Source: an uncultured Lachnospiraceae bacterium
GTDB lineage: Bacteria; Bacillota; Clostridia; Lachnospirales; Lachnospiraceae
DNA: 64,000 bases
Direction of reading: 5' to 3'
Assembly (NCBI GenBank): GCA_900317755.1
Contig: ONHZ01000053.1
Coordinates: 1 to 64,000 of the forward strand
Positions 7,832-16,440 of this stretch are shown here, piece after piece (the first letter of the stretch is position 1; each line of letters opens with the position of its first letter). The notes beneath the pieces are model-generated. The model searched no databases, was not told the origin of the DNA, and saw nothing but the letters and a program-made list of their open reading frames with translations. A program made the translations under genes and the position numbers.

Positions 7832-9934
7832 TTATGGAAACTTTCTTCCCATTTCAGTCTCAATAAATTCATCCGCGTTTTTTACGTAATCTTCCATTAC
7901 CTTCTCGCCAGGCGCTCCGATAGTAAGACGCTTGTCGACGCAGACCTTTAGGTCTATTGCTTCATAGATGTCCTCATCGAACAATTCGGAGAATTCTTTA
8001 AATTCTTCCATCGACAGCTCATTTAAGGATTTTCCTTCCTTGATGCAGTAGACAACCATCTGTCCGATGACACCGTGCGCATCCCTGAATGGCATGCCCT
8101 TCTTTACAAGATAATCAGCCGCATCGGTAGCATTTGTAAAGCCGCCTGCTGCACTATCAAGCATCCTCTCTTTATTAAACTTGAGCGTTGACAGCATTCC
8201 GTTAAAGACCTTGATTGAGATCAGGACGTTGTCCATCGCGTCAAAGGATAATTCCTTGTCTTCCTGCATGTCCTTATTGTAGGCAAGTGGAATGCCTTTC
8301 ATCGTCGTAAGAAGTGACATCAGCTCACCATAAACACGGCCGGTCTTGCCACGGACTAATTCTGCAATGTCCGGGTTTTTCTTCTGCGGCATGATGGATG
8401 AACCTGTGGAAAAGCCGTCGTCGATTTCGATGTATCTGTACTCATTCGTATTCCAGATGATGATTTCCTCAGAGAATCTTGAAAGATGCATGCAGATCAT
8501 AGAAAGCGCAGATAGGAATTCGATTAAGTAATCCCTGTCTGAAACACCATCCATGCTGTTCTCGGTAGGACCGTAAAAATCAAGCTCTTTTGCCACGAAA
8601 TTCCTGTCAAGATCGTAGGTTGTTCCTGCAAGAGCGCCTGAACCAAGTGGACAGTAATTCATTCTCTTATAGATATCATTTAGCCGAAGAACATCACGCT
8701 TAAACATTTCAAAATACGCTGAAAAATGATGGGCCAGCGTCACCGGCTGTGCCTTCTGAAGATGCGTAAAGCCCGGCATGATCGTGTCAAGATTTTCCTT
8801 TGAAATTTTATTTATCGTGGTGAGCAATGTAAGCAGCTCTGCGCGGACTTCAAGGACCTTCTTCCTCGTGTACATCCTCATGTCAAGTGCGACCTGGTCA
8901 TTACGCGAGCGGCCTGTATGCATCTTCTTGCCCGCATCGCCAATCCTGTCTATGAGCGTAGCTTCGACAAAACTGTGAATATCTTCGTATTCATCGGTGA
9001 TTTCGAGTGCGCCGCTTTCAACATCAGCCTTGATGGAATTCAGTCCATCAATAATAGATTTTCCTTCTGCTTCAGAAATAATGCCCTGCTTAGAAAGCAT
9101 CTTTACATGCGCTATGCTGCCAACGACATCCTCTTCAAAAAGCCTCTTGTCAAAGCTGATTGAATCATTAAATGCCTTTGTAAGGTCATCCTCGCCTTTT
9201 TCAAATCTTCCGCCCCAGAGTGTTGCCATGGGTGGTCTCCTTTCGTATCTATTATTACAGTTAGCTATTTTCTTCGCTTCAGCCTCTTCCCTCTCCTTCA
9301 GAGAGAAAATGCATCCGCAGTAGTTCTGCCTGTACATTCCGTATTCTTTTGAAATCTGTGTTGATTTAAGAAATCCATTTTTCTTCTTAAAATCACTGTG
9401 AAGGTATTTAAGTCCATACGCTGCAGCAATTTCATCGCCTAATCTATTCAGCCTCGCTGCGTCCTTCATAGGACTAATCGAAAGCGTTGTCGTAAAGTAG
9501 TCGGAATTAAGTTCCTTCGCCTTCTCTGCCGCATGCGTCAAGCGAAGCCTGAAGCATTCCGTGCAGCGCGCGCCGCCTTCCTTCTCATGCTCAAGCCCCT
9601 TTGCAGCATCATAAAAATCCTTCGGCTCATATTCTCCTGCTATGAATTTCACAGGATATTTTGTCGGAAATTCGGAAATGAATCTTTCCTGCTCCTTTAC
9701 GCGCTTAGCATATTCCTCTTCAGGATAAATATTGGGATTGTAGTAAAAGACCGTGATATAAAAATAATTTGAAAGATAGCTGAGTACATAAGAGCTGCAT
9801 GGAGCGCAGCAGCTATGCAGTAAAAGAGTCGGAACCCTTCCTTCTCTTCCAAGGCTATCAATCAAATCATCTAGTTCCTTCTGAAAATTCGTATTATTCT
9901 GCATCAGAATCGGATTTCTTTTCTTCTGAATCAT
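7832..9934 (-). CDS. argH: QueH (epoxyqueuosine reductase) fused in frame to ArgH (argininosuccinate lyase)
   Basis: One open frame of 700 codons joins two complete enzymes. The first 235 codons are QueH, which reduces epoxyqueuosine in tRNA to queuosine. Its Cys motifs are all present: LLHSCCAPCSS, ARCTECFRLRL and YRQNYCGC. From codon 236 follows a full 465-residue ArgH that cleaves argininosuccinate to arginine and fumarate, starting MATLWGGRF and carrying the signature GSSIMPQKKNPD. ArgH has its own AAAGGAG before an internal ATG at 9229, so separate ArgH may be made as well as, or instead of, the fusion. The QueH start is uncertain: the ATG at 9904 overlaps the upstream gene less than that at 9934. 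Confidence 0.9.
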   Translation of the reverse strand: MIQKKRNPILMQNNTNFQKELDDLIDSLGREGRVPTLLLHSCCAPCSSYVLSYLSNYFYITVFYYNPNIYPEEEYAKRVKEQERFISEFPTKYPVKFIAGEYEPKDFYDAAKGLEHEKEGGARCTECFRLRLTHAAEKAKELNSDYFTTTLSISPMKDAARLNRLGDEIAAAYGLKYLHSDFKKKNGFLKSTQISKEYGMYRQNYCGCIFSLKEREEAEAKKIANCNNRYERRPPMATLWGGRFEKGEDDLTKAFNDSISFDKRLFEEDVVGSIAHVKMLSKQGIISEAEGKSIIDGLNSIKADVESGALEITDEYEDIHSFVEATLIDRIGDAGKKMHTGRSRNDQVALDMRMYTRKKVLEVRAELLTLLTTINKISKENLDTIMPGFTHLQKAQPVTLAHHFSAYFEMFKRDVLRLNDIYKRMNYCPLGSGALAGTTYDLDRNFVAKELDFYGPTENSMDGVSDRDYLIEFLSALSMICMHLSRFSEEIIIWNTNEYRYIEIDDGFSTGSSIMPQKKNPDIAELVRGKTGRVYGELMSLLTTMKGIPLAYNKDMQEDKELSFDAMDNVLISIKVFNGMLSTLKFNKERMLDSAAGGFTNATDAADYLVKKGMPFRDAHGVIGQMVVYCIKEGKSLNELSMEEFKEFSELFDEDIYEAIDLKVCVDKRLTIGAPGEKVMEDYVKNADEFIETEMGRKFP
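9229..9243 (-). promoter_or_regulatory. Internal ribosome binding site and start of argH
   Basis: On the minus strand AAAGGAG lies eight bases before ATG GCA ACA, exactly where free-standing ArgH proteins begin. Just upstream (9245-9275) both other reading frames are closed, one by four stops within five codons, while the queH frame is open. Confidence 0.75.
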
Positions 9935-10337
9935 CTTTTTCAGAATGAGCTTCTGACTTTGCTTTTGAAGAAACCCTGTCTTTCTTCACATATACATGTC
10001 TTTCTTTCTCGTCCCTTGTCCAATAATAAAGAAGAATAACAGATATAAGATAGAGTATTGCAAAAATGACCATCAGTGGCAGGTTCCTGCACACATTTCC
10101 CAGGATAAGCTGCCCTATAAACACAAGGCCATGGACATAAACCGGAGTCCTGAAAAGGCATATGGAAAGCAGCACTTCAAGAATAGAATAAATTCCAGCA
10201 GCAACAAGAGAAACAGGCGTATGAATGCCAGCTGTAGCAAAAATAATTGCAAATATTTCATATGCGATAAATATTACTAATAAAATCCACTGTGGCGCTG
10301 TTGAGCTTACTCTTTTTGCTCTTTTTCTTTTACTCAT
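9894..10337 (-). CDS. Small membrane protein with charged tail
   Basis: Function unknown, about 147 residues. After a basic N-terminus (KRKRAKR) there are four predicted membrane helices between residues about 15 and 108, then a soluble tail rich in Lys, Ser, Glu and Asp. The frame is open to a TTG at 10349, but the ATG at 10337 has GAGG six bases before it, so it is preferred. Its 3' end overlaps the start of queH-argH, so the two are probably co-transcribed. Confidence 0.8.
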   Translation of the reverse strand: MSKRKRAKRVSSTAPQWILLVIFIAYEIFAIIFATAGIHTPVSLVAAGIYSILEVLLSICLFRTPVYVHGLVFIGQLILGNVCRNLPLMVIFAILYLISVILLYYWTRDEKERHVYVKKDRVSSKAKSEAHSEKDDSEEKKSDSDAE

Positions 10338-10413
10338 TTCAAACCTCAATCATTTTTTGTTATGTCTTCACATTGTAGCAATCACTATATCTTTTTTCAA
10401 GTCAAAAAATATC

Positions 10414-10442
10414 TTGCATTTTTCTCTGCTTTTCTATATACT
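10414..10442 (+). promoter_or_regulatory. Predicted promoter of tRNA-Thr
   Basis: TTGCAT (10414-10419), a 17-base spacer and TATACT (10437-10442) stand 29 bases before the tRNA. Confidence 0.65.
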
Positions 10443-10470
10443 GAATACTTGTCAGCGCTTCAGCGCACAT

Positions 10471-10543
10471 GCTCCAGTAGCTCAGCTGGTAGAGCACTTC
10501 ACTCGTAATGAAGGGGTCATCGGTTCGAATCCGATCCGGAGCT
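10471..10543 (+). tRNA. tRNA-Thr (anticodon CGT)
   Basis: A complete cloverleaf. The anticodon stem CTTCA/TGAAG encloses CTCGTAA, giving anticodon CGT for ACG. The D arm (AGCTCAGCTGGTAGAGC) and the TTCGAAT loop are canonical. The acceptor stem has one A-C mismatch at the sixth pair. The 3' CCA is not encoded. Confidence 0.95.
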
Positions 10544-10545
10544 CT

Positions 10546-10640
10546 CTGTCTTATGACAGACGACATGACTTCCGCATGTCGTATCTCCTTGCAGTATGTC
10601 ATATTTAGGGCATTGCCCTGAAAGGAAAAATATGACATAC
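10546..10640 (+). promoter_or_regulatory. Hairpin chain covering the start codon of the DUF5688 gene
   Basis: Three hairpins follow the tRNA: CTGTC/GACAG (10546-10559), ACGACATG/CATGTCGT (10560-10582), and a perfect 13-bp inverted repeat at 10594-10606 and 10628-10640. The last contains the ATG of the next gene in its right strand. Its loop holds a small AGGGC/GCCCT hairpin and the AAAGGA ribosome site. Confidence 0.7.
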
Positions 10641-11534
10641 GAAAATTTCAAAACCGCACTCGTTGATTCGCTGAAGGACTGGTTTCCTGCCGGCACAGTT
10701 TTTAATGTGCGTAAAATCATAAAAACAAATGACACTATTCTTGACGGACTTGTTATTTCTGAAAAGTCGAGAAATATTTCACCGACTATTTACTTAAATT
10801 CCTACTATATGGACTTAAAAAGCGGAAGCTATTCCTATGATGAGATTGTCATGAGGGTATTGGATGAGTACCGTGAAAACAAACTTGCGGGAAATTTCAA
10901 CACGGACGACTTCACCGATTTCAGCCGATCTAAGACCCACATCATTTACAGAATCATAAATACAAAGAGAAACAAGGAACTGCTTTCAGATGTGCCATAC
11001 GTTCCATTTCTCGACCTTTCTATCGTTTTTGCCTACCTCGTAGATGGAGAGAAAGCATTGAATAGCTCGGATTCAATGGCATCGATCCTTATTCACAACA
11101 CGCATATAGATTCCTGGGGCATCTCAAAGGAAGAACTATTCTCCATTGCAAAGGAAAATACGCCGAAGCTCTTACCCGAATATTTCAATACCTTAGACGC
11201 CGTGATTACGAGCCTGATGGGCTTCAATCCATACGAAAACTGCGAGGAAAAGGTGCCTATGTATGTGCTTACAAATGAAAGAAAGACAAATGGCGCTGCA
11301 GCGATTATCTATAGTGACCTTCTCCAGAGAATTTCTGTCAAGCTCGATTCTGATCTTTATATTCTCCCCTCTTCGATTCACGAGGTGCTTGTCGTACCTT
11401 CCTCCGTATCGATTTCAAAGAGCACACTTGACAAGATGGTTATAGATGTAAACACTACCGAGGTTGCAGACAATGAAATTCTCTCAGACCATGCATATTT
11501 TTATTCAAGAAAAGAGAACCGGCTGATCGCATAA
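10632..11534 (+). CDS. DUF5688 family protein
   Basis: Resembles the DUF5688 family, which is common in Lachnospiraceae and has no known function. Family-like features are a short conserved N-terminal region with VRKIIKTND and LDGLVIS, then SPTIYLNSYYMDLKSG near residue 50, and a conserved alpha/beta region that ends SDHAYFYSRKENRLI. The protein has 300 residues, is soluble and has no signal peptide. I chose the ATG at 10632 (AAAGGA before it) over the ATG at 10596, which lacks a site and would run through the hairpin. It is one of few plus-strand genes here and converges on the sugar transporter, with an imperfect GGG.CAG/CTG.CCC hairpin between the two stops. Confidence 0.85.
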   Translation: MTYENFKTALVDSLKDWFPAGTVFNVRKIIKTNDTILDGLVISEKSRNISPTIYLNSYYMDLKSGSYSYDEIVMRVLDEYRENKLAGNFNTDDFTDFSRSKTHIIYRIINTKRNKELLSDVPYVPFLDLSIVFAYLVDGEKALNSSDSMASILIHNTHIDSWGISKEELFSIAKENTPKLLPEYFNTLDAVITSLMGFNPYENCEEKVPMYVLTNERKTNGAAAIIYSDLLQRISVKLDSDLYILPSSIHEVLVVPSSVSISKSTLDKMVIDVNTTEVADNEILSDHAYFYSRKENRLIA

Positions 11535-11564
11535 AATAAGGGACAGTCAACCTGCCCCATAATT

Positions 11565-13004
11565 TCACGAAACGGCTTTTTCTTGATGCAGCTTCTCGGT
11601 CTCACGCGAAAGTTCCTCGACCGTTTCATCGGTCAGGATGTACTTTTTCTTGAACCAGAAGTATGCAAAAATGAGGCCGATGATCGGTATGATCGTCATC
11701 ACCATTCGAAGTCCCATCTTCTGTGAGACCGAAATGCCCTCGGAGAAGTCTATTGCCTTTTCCGTGTTATCACTTGACAGGCTGAAGGCCGCTAGAGTCA
11801 TTGAGGCGATGAAGGCTGAAATTCCGGATGCCAGCTTTACTACGAAGGTCTGCATTGAGAATATGACAGATTCATCACGCCTGCCATTCTTGACTTCACC
11901 ATAGTCAACTGTATTTGCAAGGAAAACGGTCACAAGAACCTGCAGCATTCCGTTTGCAGCGAAGATGAAGAAGGCCGGAATGAAAAGAATGAATACATTA
12001 TCGATTGCCGACCAGCACATGATGAAGAATGCTGCATAGCCACCCATGCACATGATGAGGCTGATGAAATAGATCTTTATTGAATTAAAGAATTTCCTCA
12101 GCACCGGATAAAAGATCATCATGCCAATGATCTGCATTGCACCGCCGAAGGTCGTGAAATAGGTATAGCTCTTGTACCAGTCGACGCCGCCAAAATCATA
12201 TTTGAAGAAATAAATGGCAAGGTTTGATGTAATGTACATAGAGCAGTTTACGACTACTATCGCTACTACTACGCAGAGTGCCTGGTCGTTTCTGAAAAGT
12301 GCCTTAAACATTTCACCTACTGTTGCTGTATCAACATCAACAGTAGATTTTTCCTTGATGTTCGTGCAGGTGATGATGATAAATACCGAGAACAATACCG
12401 CGATAATAAGTGAGAAGATTGAAAAGCCTGTCCTCTCGATTTCACGTGCAGCTGCATCTGCTCCGGCAAATACATTTCCAAGTGCATGCACAGCCACCAT
12501 TGTAATTACCATGACAACAGCTGAACCTACACCTGAGCATGAACGTGCCAAAGTCGTTAAATTTTCTCTTTCTTTACCACCCTTTGTGAATGCCGGAATC
12601 ATTGACCAGAATGGGATGTCCATCATGGTATACGTGACGCCCCAGAGGATGTAGAAAATCGCTGCATAAGCCGTGAGCCCTGCGCCGTCAAGCGAAGGTG
12701 GACACGAAAACATCAGGAACAACACGACCGAATTCGTGAGTGTTCCGATTAGCAGCCAGGGGCGGAAACGCCCCATTTTTGTCTTTGTCTTTGCGACGAT
12801 GATGCCCATGATAGGATCATTGAAGGCATCAAATACCCTCGCGCCGAGAAGTATGATTCCCATGGCGACTGCAGAGACGCCCATAACATCCTGAAAATAA
12901 TAGAGGACATAGGACGCAGAAAGCATATATACCATATCCTTTCCTACCGCGCCAAGTCCGTAGGATGCCTTTTCCTTTACGGTCAGTTTTCTTTTATTCT
13001 CCAT
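11565..13004 (-). CDS. GPH-family sugar:cation symporter
   Basis: A 12-helix transporter of the glycoside-pentoside-hexuronide family (MelB/UidB/XynB type). The N-terminal SYGLGAVGKDMVYML, then DAFNDPIMG and MGRFRPWLLIG are hallmark sequences of this family. The 479-residue length is normal. The TTG at 13016 begins the open frame, but the ATG at 13004 follows a GGGGG site and is preferred. It is the last gene of the TetR-GH2-GPH set and very likely imports the glycoside hydrolysed by the GH2 enzyme. Substrate specificity cannot be read from sequence. Confidence 0.92.
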   Translation of the reverse strand: MENKRKLTVKEKASYGLGAVGKDMVYMLSASYVLYYFQDVMGVSAVAMGIILLGARVFDAFNDPIMGIIVAKTKTKMGRFRPWLLIGTLTNSVVLFLMFSCPPSLDGAGLTAYAAIFYILWGVTYTMMDIPFWSMIPAFTKGGKERENLTTLARSCSGVGSAVVMVITMVAVHALGNVFAGADAAAREIERTGFSIFSLIIAVLFSVFIIITCTNIKEKSTVDVDTATVGEMFKALFRNDQALCVVVAIVVVNCSMYITSNLAIYFFKYDFGGVDWYKSYTYFTTFGGAMQIIGMMIFYPVLRKFFNSIKIYFISLIMCMGGYAAFFIMCWSAIDNVFILFIPAFFIFAANGMLQVLVTVFLANTVDYGEVKNGRRDESVIFSMQTFVVKLASGISAFIASMTLAAFSLSSDNTEKAIDFSEGISVSQKMGLRMVMTIIPIIGLIFAYFWFKKKYILTDETVEELSRETEKLHQEKAVS

Positions 13005-13093
13005 AACAACCCCCAAAATAAGTCCCGCTATTCACTGTAAAATATTTCATCCCGTAACCCAAAAAAATTCAGGATGAATGAAAACTACTTTTC

Positions 13094-15520
13094 TTATACA
13101 GTTATTGAAAATTCAAGCACTGCCTCTCCTGCATAGTCACTGCGAATTGTGACCTTTGCCGTACCAGCCTCACCCTTTGTCTTTACAAAAAATCCCCCTG
13201 CTCCTCCATTTAGAGAAGTAATTGATGGACCAGCAGTTTCCAGCGGTCCCTCTACCGAAATGCTCACAGGATCATTCATAAAAGGCAGCCTGTTTCCCTC
13301 ATCATCAACTGCCCTTACCCTTATCATTGCCATGTCATAAGTATTCGATTCGGTCAGAACTGAAGAAGACGAAATAGCCTCCAGATGTGCCTTTGTAACC
13401 GGAGTCTTCGTAACTGTCTTTACAACCTTGCCATTCTTTATTGCCTCGAATTTGAAAACATCAGCCTTGCCGCCCCAGTTTCCAATATATTTTTCATACA
13501 GCGCAACGGCGTCGTCCTGTGTCATTCTATATATTGAAAGAAGCTTTGCTGCTTTCATTTTTACGCTCGGAGAAAAATCATATCCATAGAGCGCTGCATA
13601 ATTCAGGCAGGCTTTTGCAAGATCTGATTTTCTCTTCGAAAAGCCTTCATTCTTTATGAGTGCATCACCAACAAAGTCATCTATCCTGACAGGTCCGTGT
13701 TTAAGATGCCTGAATGAAGAATCCTTCGGAAAATATTCTTTGATGAACTCACCATTCCGATACATTTTCACAGAATCTGCATTGGAAATAATATAGATGT
13801 CGCCTCTGATCGAAGCAGGATGCTCGCCAATATCCATCGATGAGGTAACGAAGAGTACCGGTTTTTTTTCTGACTGTGCTGCATAAATATAAGCGGCAGG
13901 CTTTTCATTCCTGAACATGTCCATCACGCCGTGGTAACAGATCCTGTCACCCGAGCCAAAGTCCTTGTGCGTATTATAGTCAAACATGCACCAGCCAAAT
14001 GAGCCGGCAATATCCCTGTGGGATGCCACAGAATCAAGGACGGCTGCATGGCGAATGAGATGATCTCTCATATGCTCTTCAGAATCATAAGGCTTTGTCG
14101 GGAACATGTGCCCATTATACTCGCTGACAAAATATGCCTTGTCCATATCCGGAGTGACATTCTCTTTGGGTTCACACCCGGGATTATTACCTGTATGTGA
14201 AAAGTCATTGTAGGTGTATACATCTTCAAGAAGAGACATTTTCTTGTTGCAGCGGACACCGCCTGTCTGCCTTGTAGAATCGAGCTTATGCGCTAGTGCA
14301 TTGGTACGTGTATAGAATTCGTCATCATCTACTGATTCATTGATTCGAACGCCCCAGAGAATAATCGAAGGATGATTTCTGTATTCTGTAATCATCTCTT
14401 TTACATTCGAAACCGCAATATCCTTCCATGCCTTGTCGCCAATATGCTGCCAACCAGGAAATTCTGTGAATACGAGCAAACCCTTTTTATCGCATTCATC
14501 AATAAAATAATGTGACTGTGGATAATGAGACGTCCTGACTGCATTAAGCCCTAGCTCATCCTTTAATAAATCAGCATCATATCGCTGTAAAGATTCCGGA
14601 GCTGCATAGCCAAAATATGGATAGCTTTGATGACGGTTCAGTCCACGAATCTTTACATATCTGCCATTTAAGAAAAAGCCTTCTTTCTTAAATACGGCAG
14701 TACGAAAACCAATGTATCGCTCATCAAAATCCTTTATGATACCATCTACTAATATTTCTGTACGAACAAGATATCTGTGTGGAGAATGAATATCCCATAG
14801 AAATACATCTCCCGCAAGCGTCATGGAATGCCCGTCTTTACTGAGGGGCTGATCTGAGATCAGATTACCATCAAGATATTGCCTGATCGTAAGCTTTTCA
14901 TCCGAAGCCGCTTTTTTTGCCTCGTCAGTAAGTGAAATCTCTGTTTTCAGTTCCCCTGGAAGCTTGTACTCTATAAGCTCCTTTAATTTCATTCTGGAAG
15001 TATCGGGAGGTACAGTAAATAGAGGGATATAAAAAATATCCTCTATTCCTTCTTTTTCTGAAATATCAAGATAGACATCACGGTAGATCCCACCGTATGT
15101 CATATAGTCGATTACAAAGCCAAATGGTGGCTGATTCAGATTCTCTCTTGAATCAAGCCTTACTGTAAGGAGATTGTCTTTTTCAGGAATAAGCTTATCT
15201 GAAATATCAAATGAAAAAGCTGTATAGCCTGACCTGTGAACCCCAAGTGACTCACCGTTTAAAAATACATGTGCTTCATGTGCAGCGCCTTCAAATGTAA
15301 GCACAATCCGCTTTCCTTCAAAAGAAGGATCGTCATAGATCATCTTCTGATAGCAGGAGACCTTCTGATAAATACCTTCATCAAAATAATGAAAAGGTGT
15401 CTCTTTCACAGTATGCGGAACAGAAACAAGGACACCTTCGTCCATAGGCTTTCCTGCCATCTCGTCCGAATAATGGTCAGCAAATAACCATCCCCTGTCC
15501 AGATAAATTTTTTCCCCCAT
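13094..15520 (-). CDS. Glycoside hydrolase family 2 (beta-galactosidase-like)
   Basis: A cytoplasmic GH2 enzyme of 808 residues without a signal peptide. It has the N-terminal sugar-binding fold (about 1-180), an immunoglobulin-like middle domain, a TIM barrel (about 280-560) and an extra C-terminal beta region. The acid/base glutamate lies in LWGVRINES and the nucleophile in YFVSEYNGH. RGLNRHQSYPYFG and RTSHYP are typical GH2 sequences. I do not see the Asn-x-Lys motif that glucuronidases use to hold the carboxylate. With galT next door, beta-galactosidase is the better guess. The start has an AAAGGGG site. Confidence 0.9.
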   Translation of the reverse strand: MGEKIYLDRGWLFADHYSDEMAGKPMDEGVLVSVPHTVKETPFHYFDEGIYQKVSCYQKMIYDDPSFEGKRIVLTFEGAAHEAHVFLNGESLGVHRSGYTAFSFDISDKLIPEKDNLLTVRLDSRENLNQPPFGFVIDYMTYGGIYRDVYLDISEKEGIEDIFYIPLFTVPPDTSRMKLKELIEYKLPGELKTEISLTDEAKKAASDEKLTIRQYLDGNLISDQPLSKDGHSMTLAGDVFLWDIHSPHRYLVRTEILVDGIIKDFDERYIGFRTAVFKKEGFFLNGRYVKIRGLNRHQSYPYFGYAAPESLQRYDADLLKDELGLNAVRTSHYPQSHYFIDECDKKGLLVFTEFPGWQHIGDKAWKDIAVSNVKEMITEYRNHPSIILWGVRINESVDDDEFYTRTNALAHKLDSTRQTGGVRCNKKMSLLEDVYTYNDFSHTGNNPGCEPKENVTPDMDKAYFVSEYNGHMFPTKPYDSEEHMRDHLIRHAAVLDSVASHRDIAGSFGWCMFDYNTHKDFGSGDRICYHGVMDMFRNEKPAAYIYAAQSEKKPVLFVTSSMDIGEHPASIRGDIYIISNADSVKMYRNGEFIKEYFPKDSSFRHLKHGPVRIDDFVGDALIKNEGFSKRKSDLAKACLNYAALYGYDFSPSVKMKAAKLLSIYRMTQDDAVALYEKYIGNWGGKADVFKFEAIKNGKVVKTVTKTPVTKAHLEAISSSSVLTESNTYDMAMIRVRAVDDEGNRLPFMNDPVSISVEGPLETAGPSITSLNGGAGGFFVKTKGEAGTAKVTIRSDYAGEAVLEFSITV

Positions 15521-15581
15521 AAAATTCCCCTTTGAATTTTAAGATGTCATATCTATCCCATAATAAATATGCCGTATAGCT

Positions 15582-16148
15582 TTACTTTTTAACACCGAAA
15601 ACCATGATATCTACAAGCTCGTTCAAGGCATCGGCATAAGCAATATGATTCTCGGAAAGCTCAGGGCTTGTAAGGAATCTCTCAACTGCAGATGTGAATG
15701 CCATCTTGAATACCGTATGATCAATATCACGGAAAACGCCTTCATCTATTCCCTGGTCAAGAACCTGGAATGTAATATCCCAGCCGCTCTCAAGACGCTC
15801 GCTGACATGATCATATACCCTCTTGTATTTATCCTTGAAACGGAATACCTTTGTAAAATCATAATTGCTGTAAATATCCGGAAGTGCACCCAATATTCCA
15901 CGGAATTTCTTTACAGTATCAAGACTCTCATCAGCTAAAATCTTCTCTTCTTCCTTCTGAACATCATCGAAGAAATAATCTGCCATGTAATAAAGCAAAG
16001 CTTCCTTGTCTCGGAACATGACATAAATCGTCTTCTTGGACATCTTGATCTCATTTGCGAGTTCGTCCATTGTAAACTTCAGGCCTTTGTTCTTGAAAAG
16101 CTTTACTCCGCCTTCAACTATCTTCATTTTTGTCTCTTCGTAAGTCAT
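15582..16148 (-). CDS. TetR-family regulator
   Basis: A 188-residue repressor. The N-terminal helix-turn-helix spans about residues 20-50 (TMDELANEIKMSKKTIYVMFRDKEAL), followed by a helical ligand domain. AAGGAG stands seven bases before the ATG. It is the first gene of a run that continues into the GH2 and GPH genes, and a nested palindrome lies upstream, so it probably represses itself and the downstream sugar genes until the sugar or a product binds. Confidence 0.9.
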   Translation of the reverse strand: MTYEETKMKIVEGGVKLFKNKGLKFTMDELANEIKMSKKTIYVMFRDKEALLYYMADYFFDDVQKEEEKILADESLDTVKKFRGILGALPDIYSNYDFTKVFRFKDKYKRVYDHVSERLESGWDITFQVLDQGIDEGVFRDIDHTVFKMAFTSAVERFLTSPELSENHIAYADALNELVDIMVFGVKK

Positions 16149-16186
16149 ATGGTGTCTCCTTTTCTAAGCTAAAACTTGTCCTACAT

Positions 16187-16259
16187 GAAGAAACATAATA
16201 TATCTTTTGGAAACTATTTTGCTCATTTCAGTTTCCTATAGTATCAAAAATGTTTCTTC
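16187..16259. promoter_or_regulatory. Nested palindrome, candidate TetR operator
   Basis: GGAAACT (16209-16215) pairs with AGTTTCC (16230-16236), and GAAGAAACAT (16187-16196) with ATGTTTCTTC (16250-16259). Both inverted repeats share almost the same centre (16222-16223) and contain GAAAC half-sites about one and two turns apart. It lies 40-110 bases upstream of the TetR start. Confidence 0.55.
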
Positions 16260-16327
16260 TTTGTAAGTGGCGTTTTTTACAAGATTAAAGGGATTTTTTT
16301 GTGAAAAATGCAAAATTCCTTTATATA

Positions 16328-16380
16328 AAAAACTAAACCCACTGTTATGCTCTTCTAATATAGCATCTTCAATGGGTTTT
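16328..16380 (-). terminator. Terminator of galT
   Basis: On the minus strand AAACCCA (16379-16373) pairs with TGGGTTT (16341-16335), with an inner ATGCT/AGCAT stem, followed by AGTTTTTTATATA. It lies about 60 bases after the galT stop. Confidence 0.65.
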
Positions 16381-16440
16381 AGCAAACGGTATTTTTGAAG
16401 TTTTCTTAAAAATTGATAATTCCGGGGTTAGATTAATACA

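Noticed and set aside
10225-10608. A 127-codon open frame running through tRNA-Thr
   Set aside because: It overlaps the tRNA and its promoter and contains the translated tRNA. No ribosome site is present.
11535-11564. Terminator between the DUF5688 and GPH genes
   Set aside because: The GGG.CAG/CTG.CCC hairpin is imperfect and has no T run, so I mention it only in the gene entry.
13046-13080. Hairpin TTCATCC/GGATGAA between the GH2 and GPH genes
   Set aside because: It may tune the two genes, but it has a large loop and only a weak T stretch, so I did not call a terminator.
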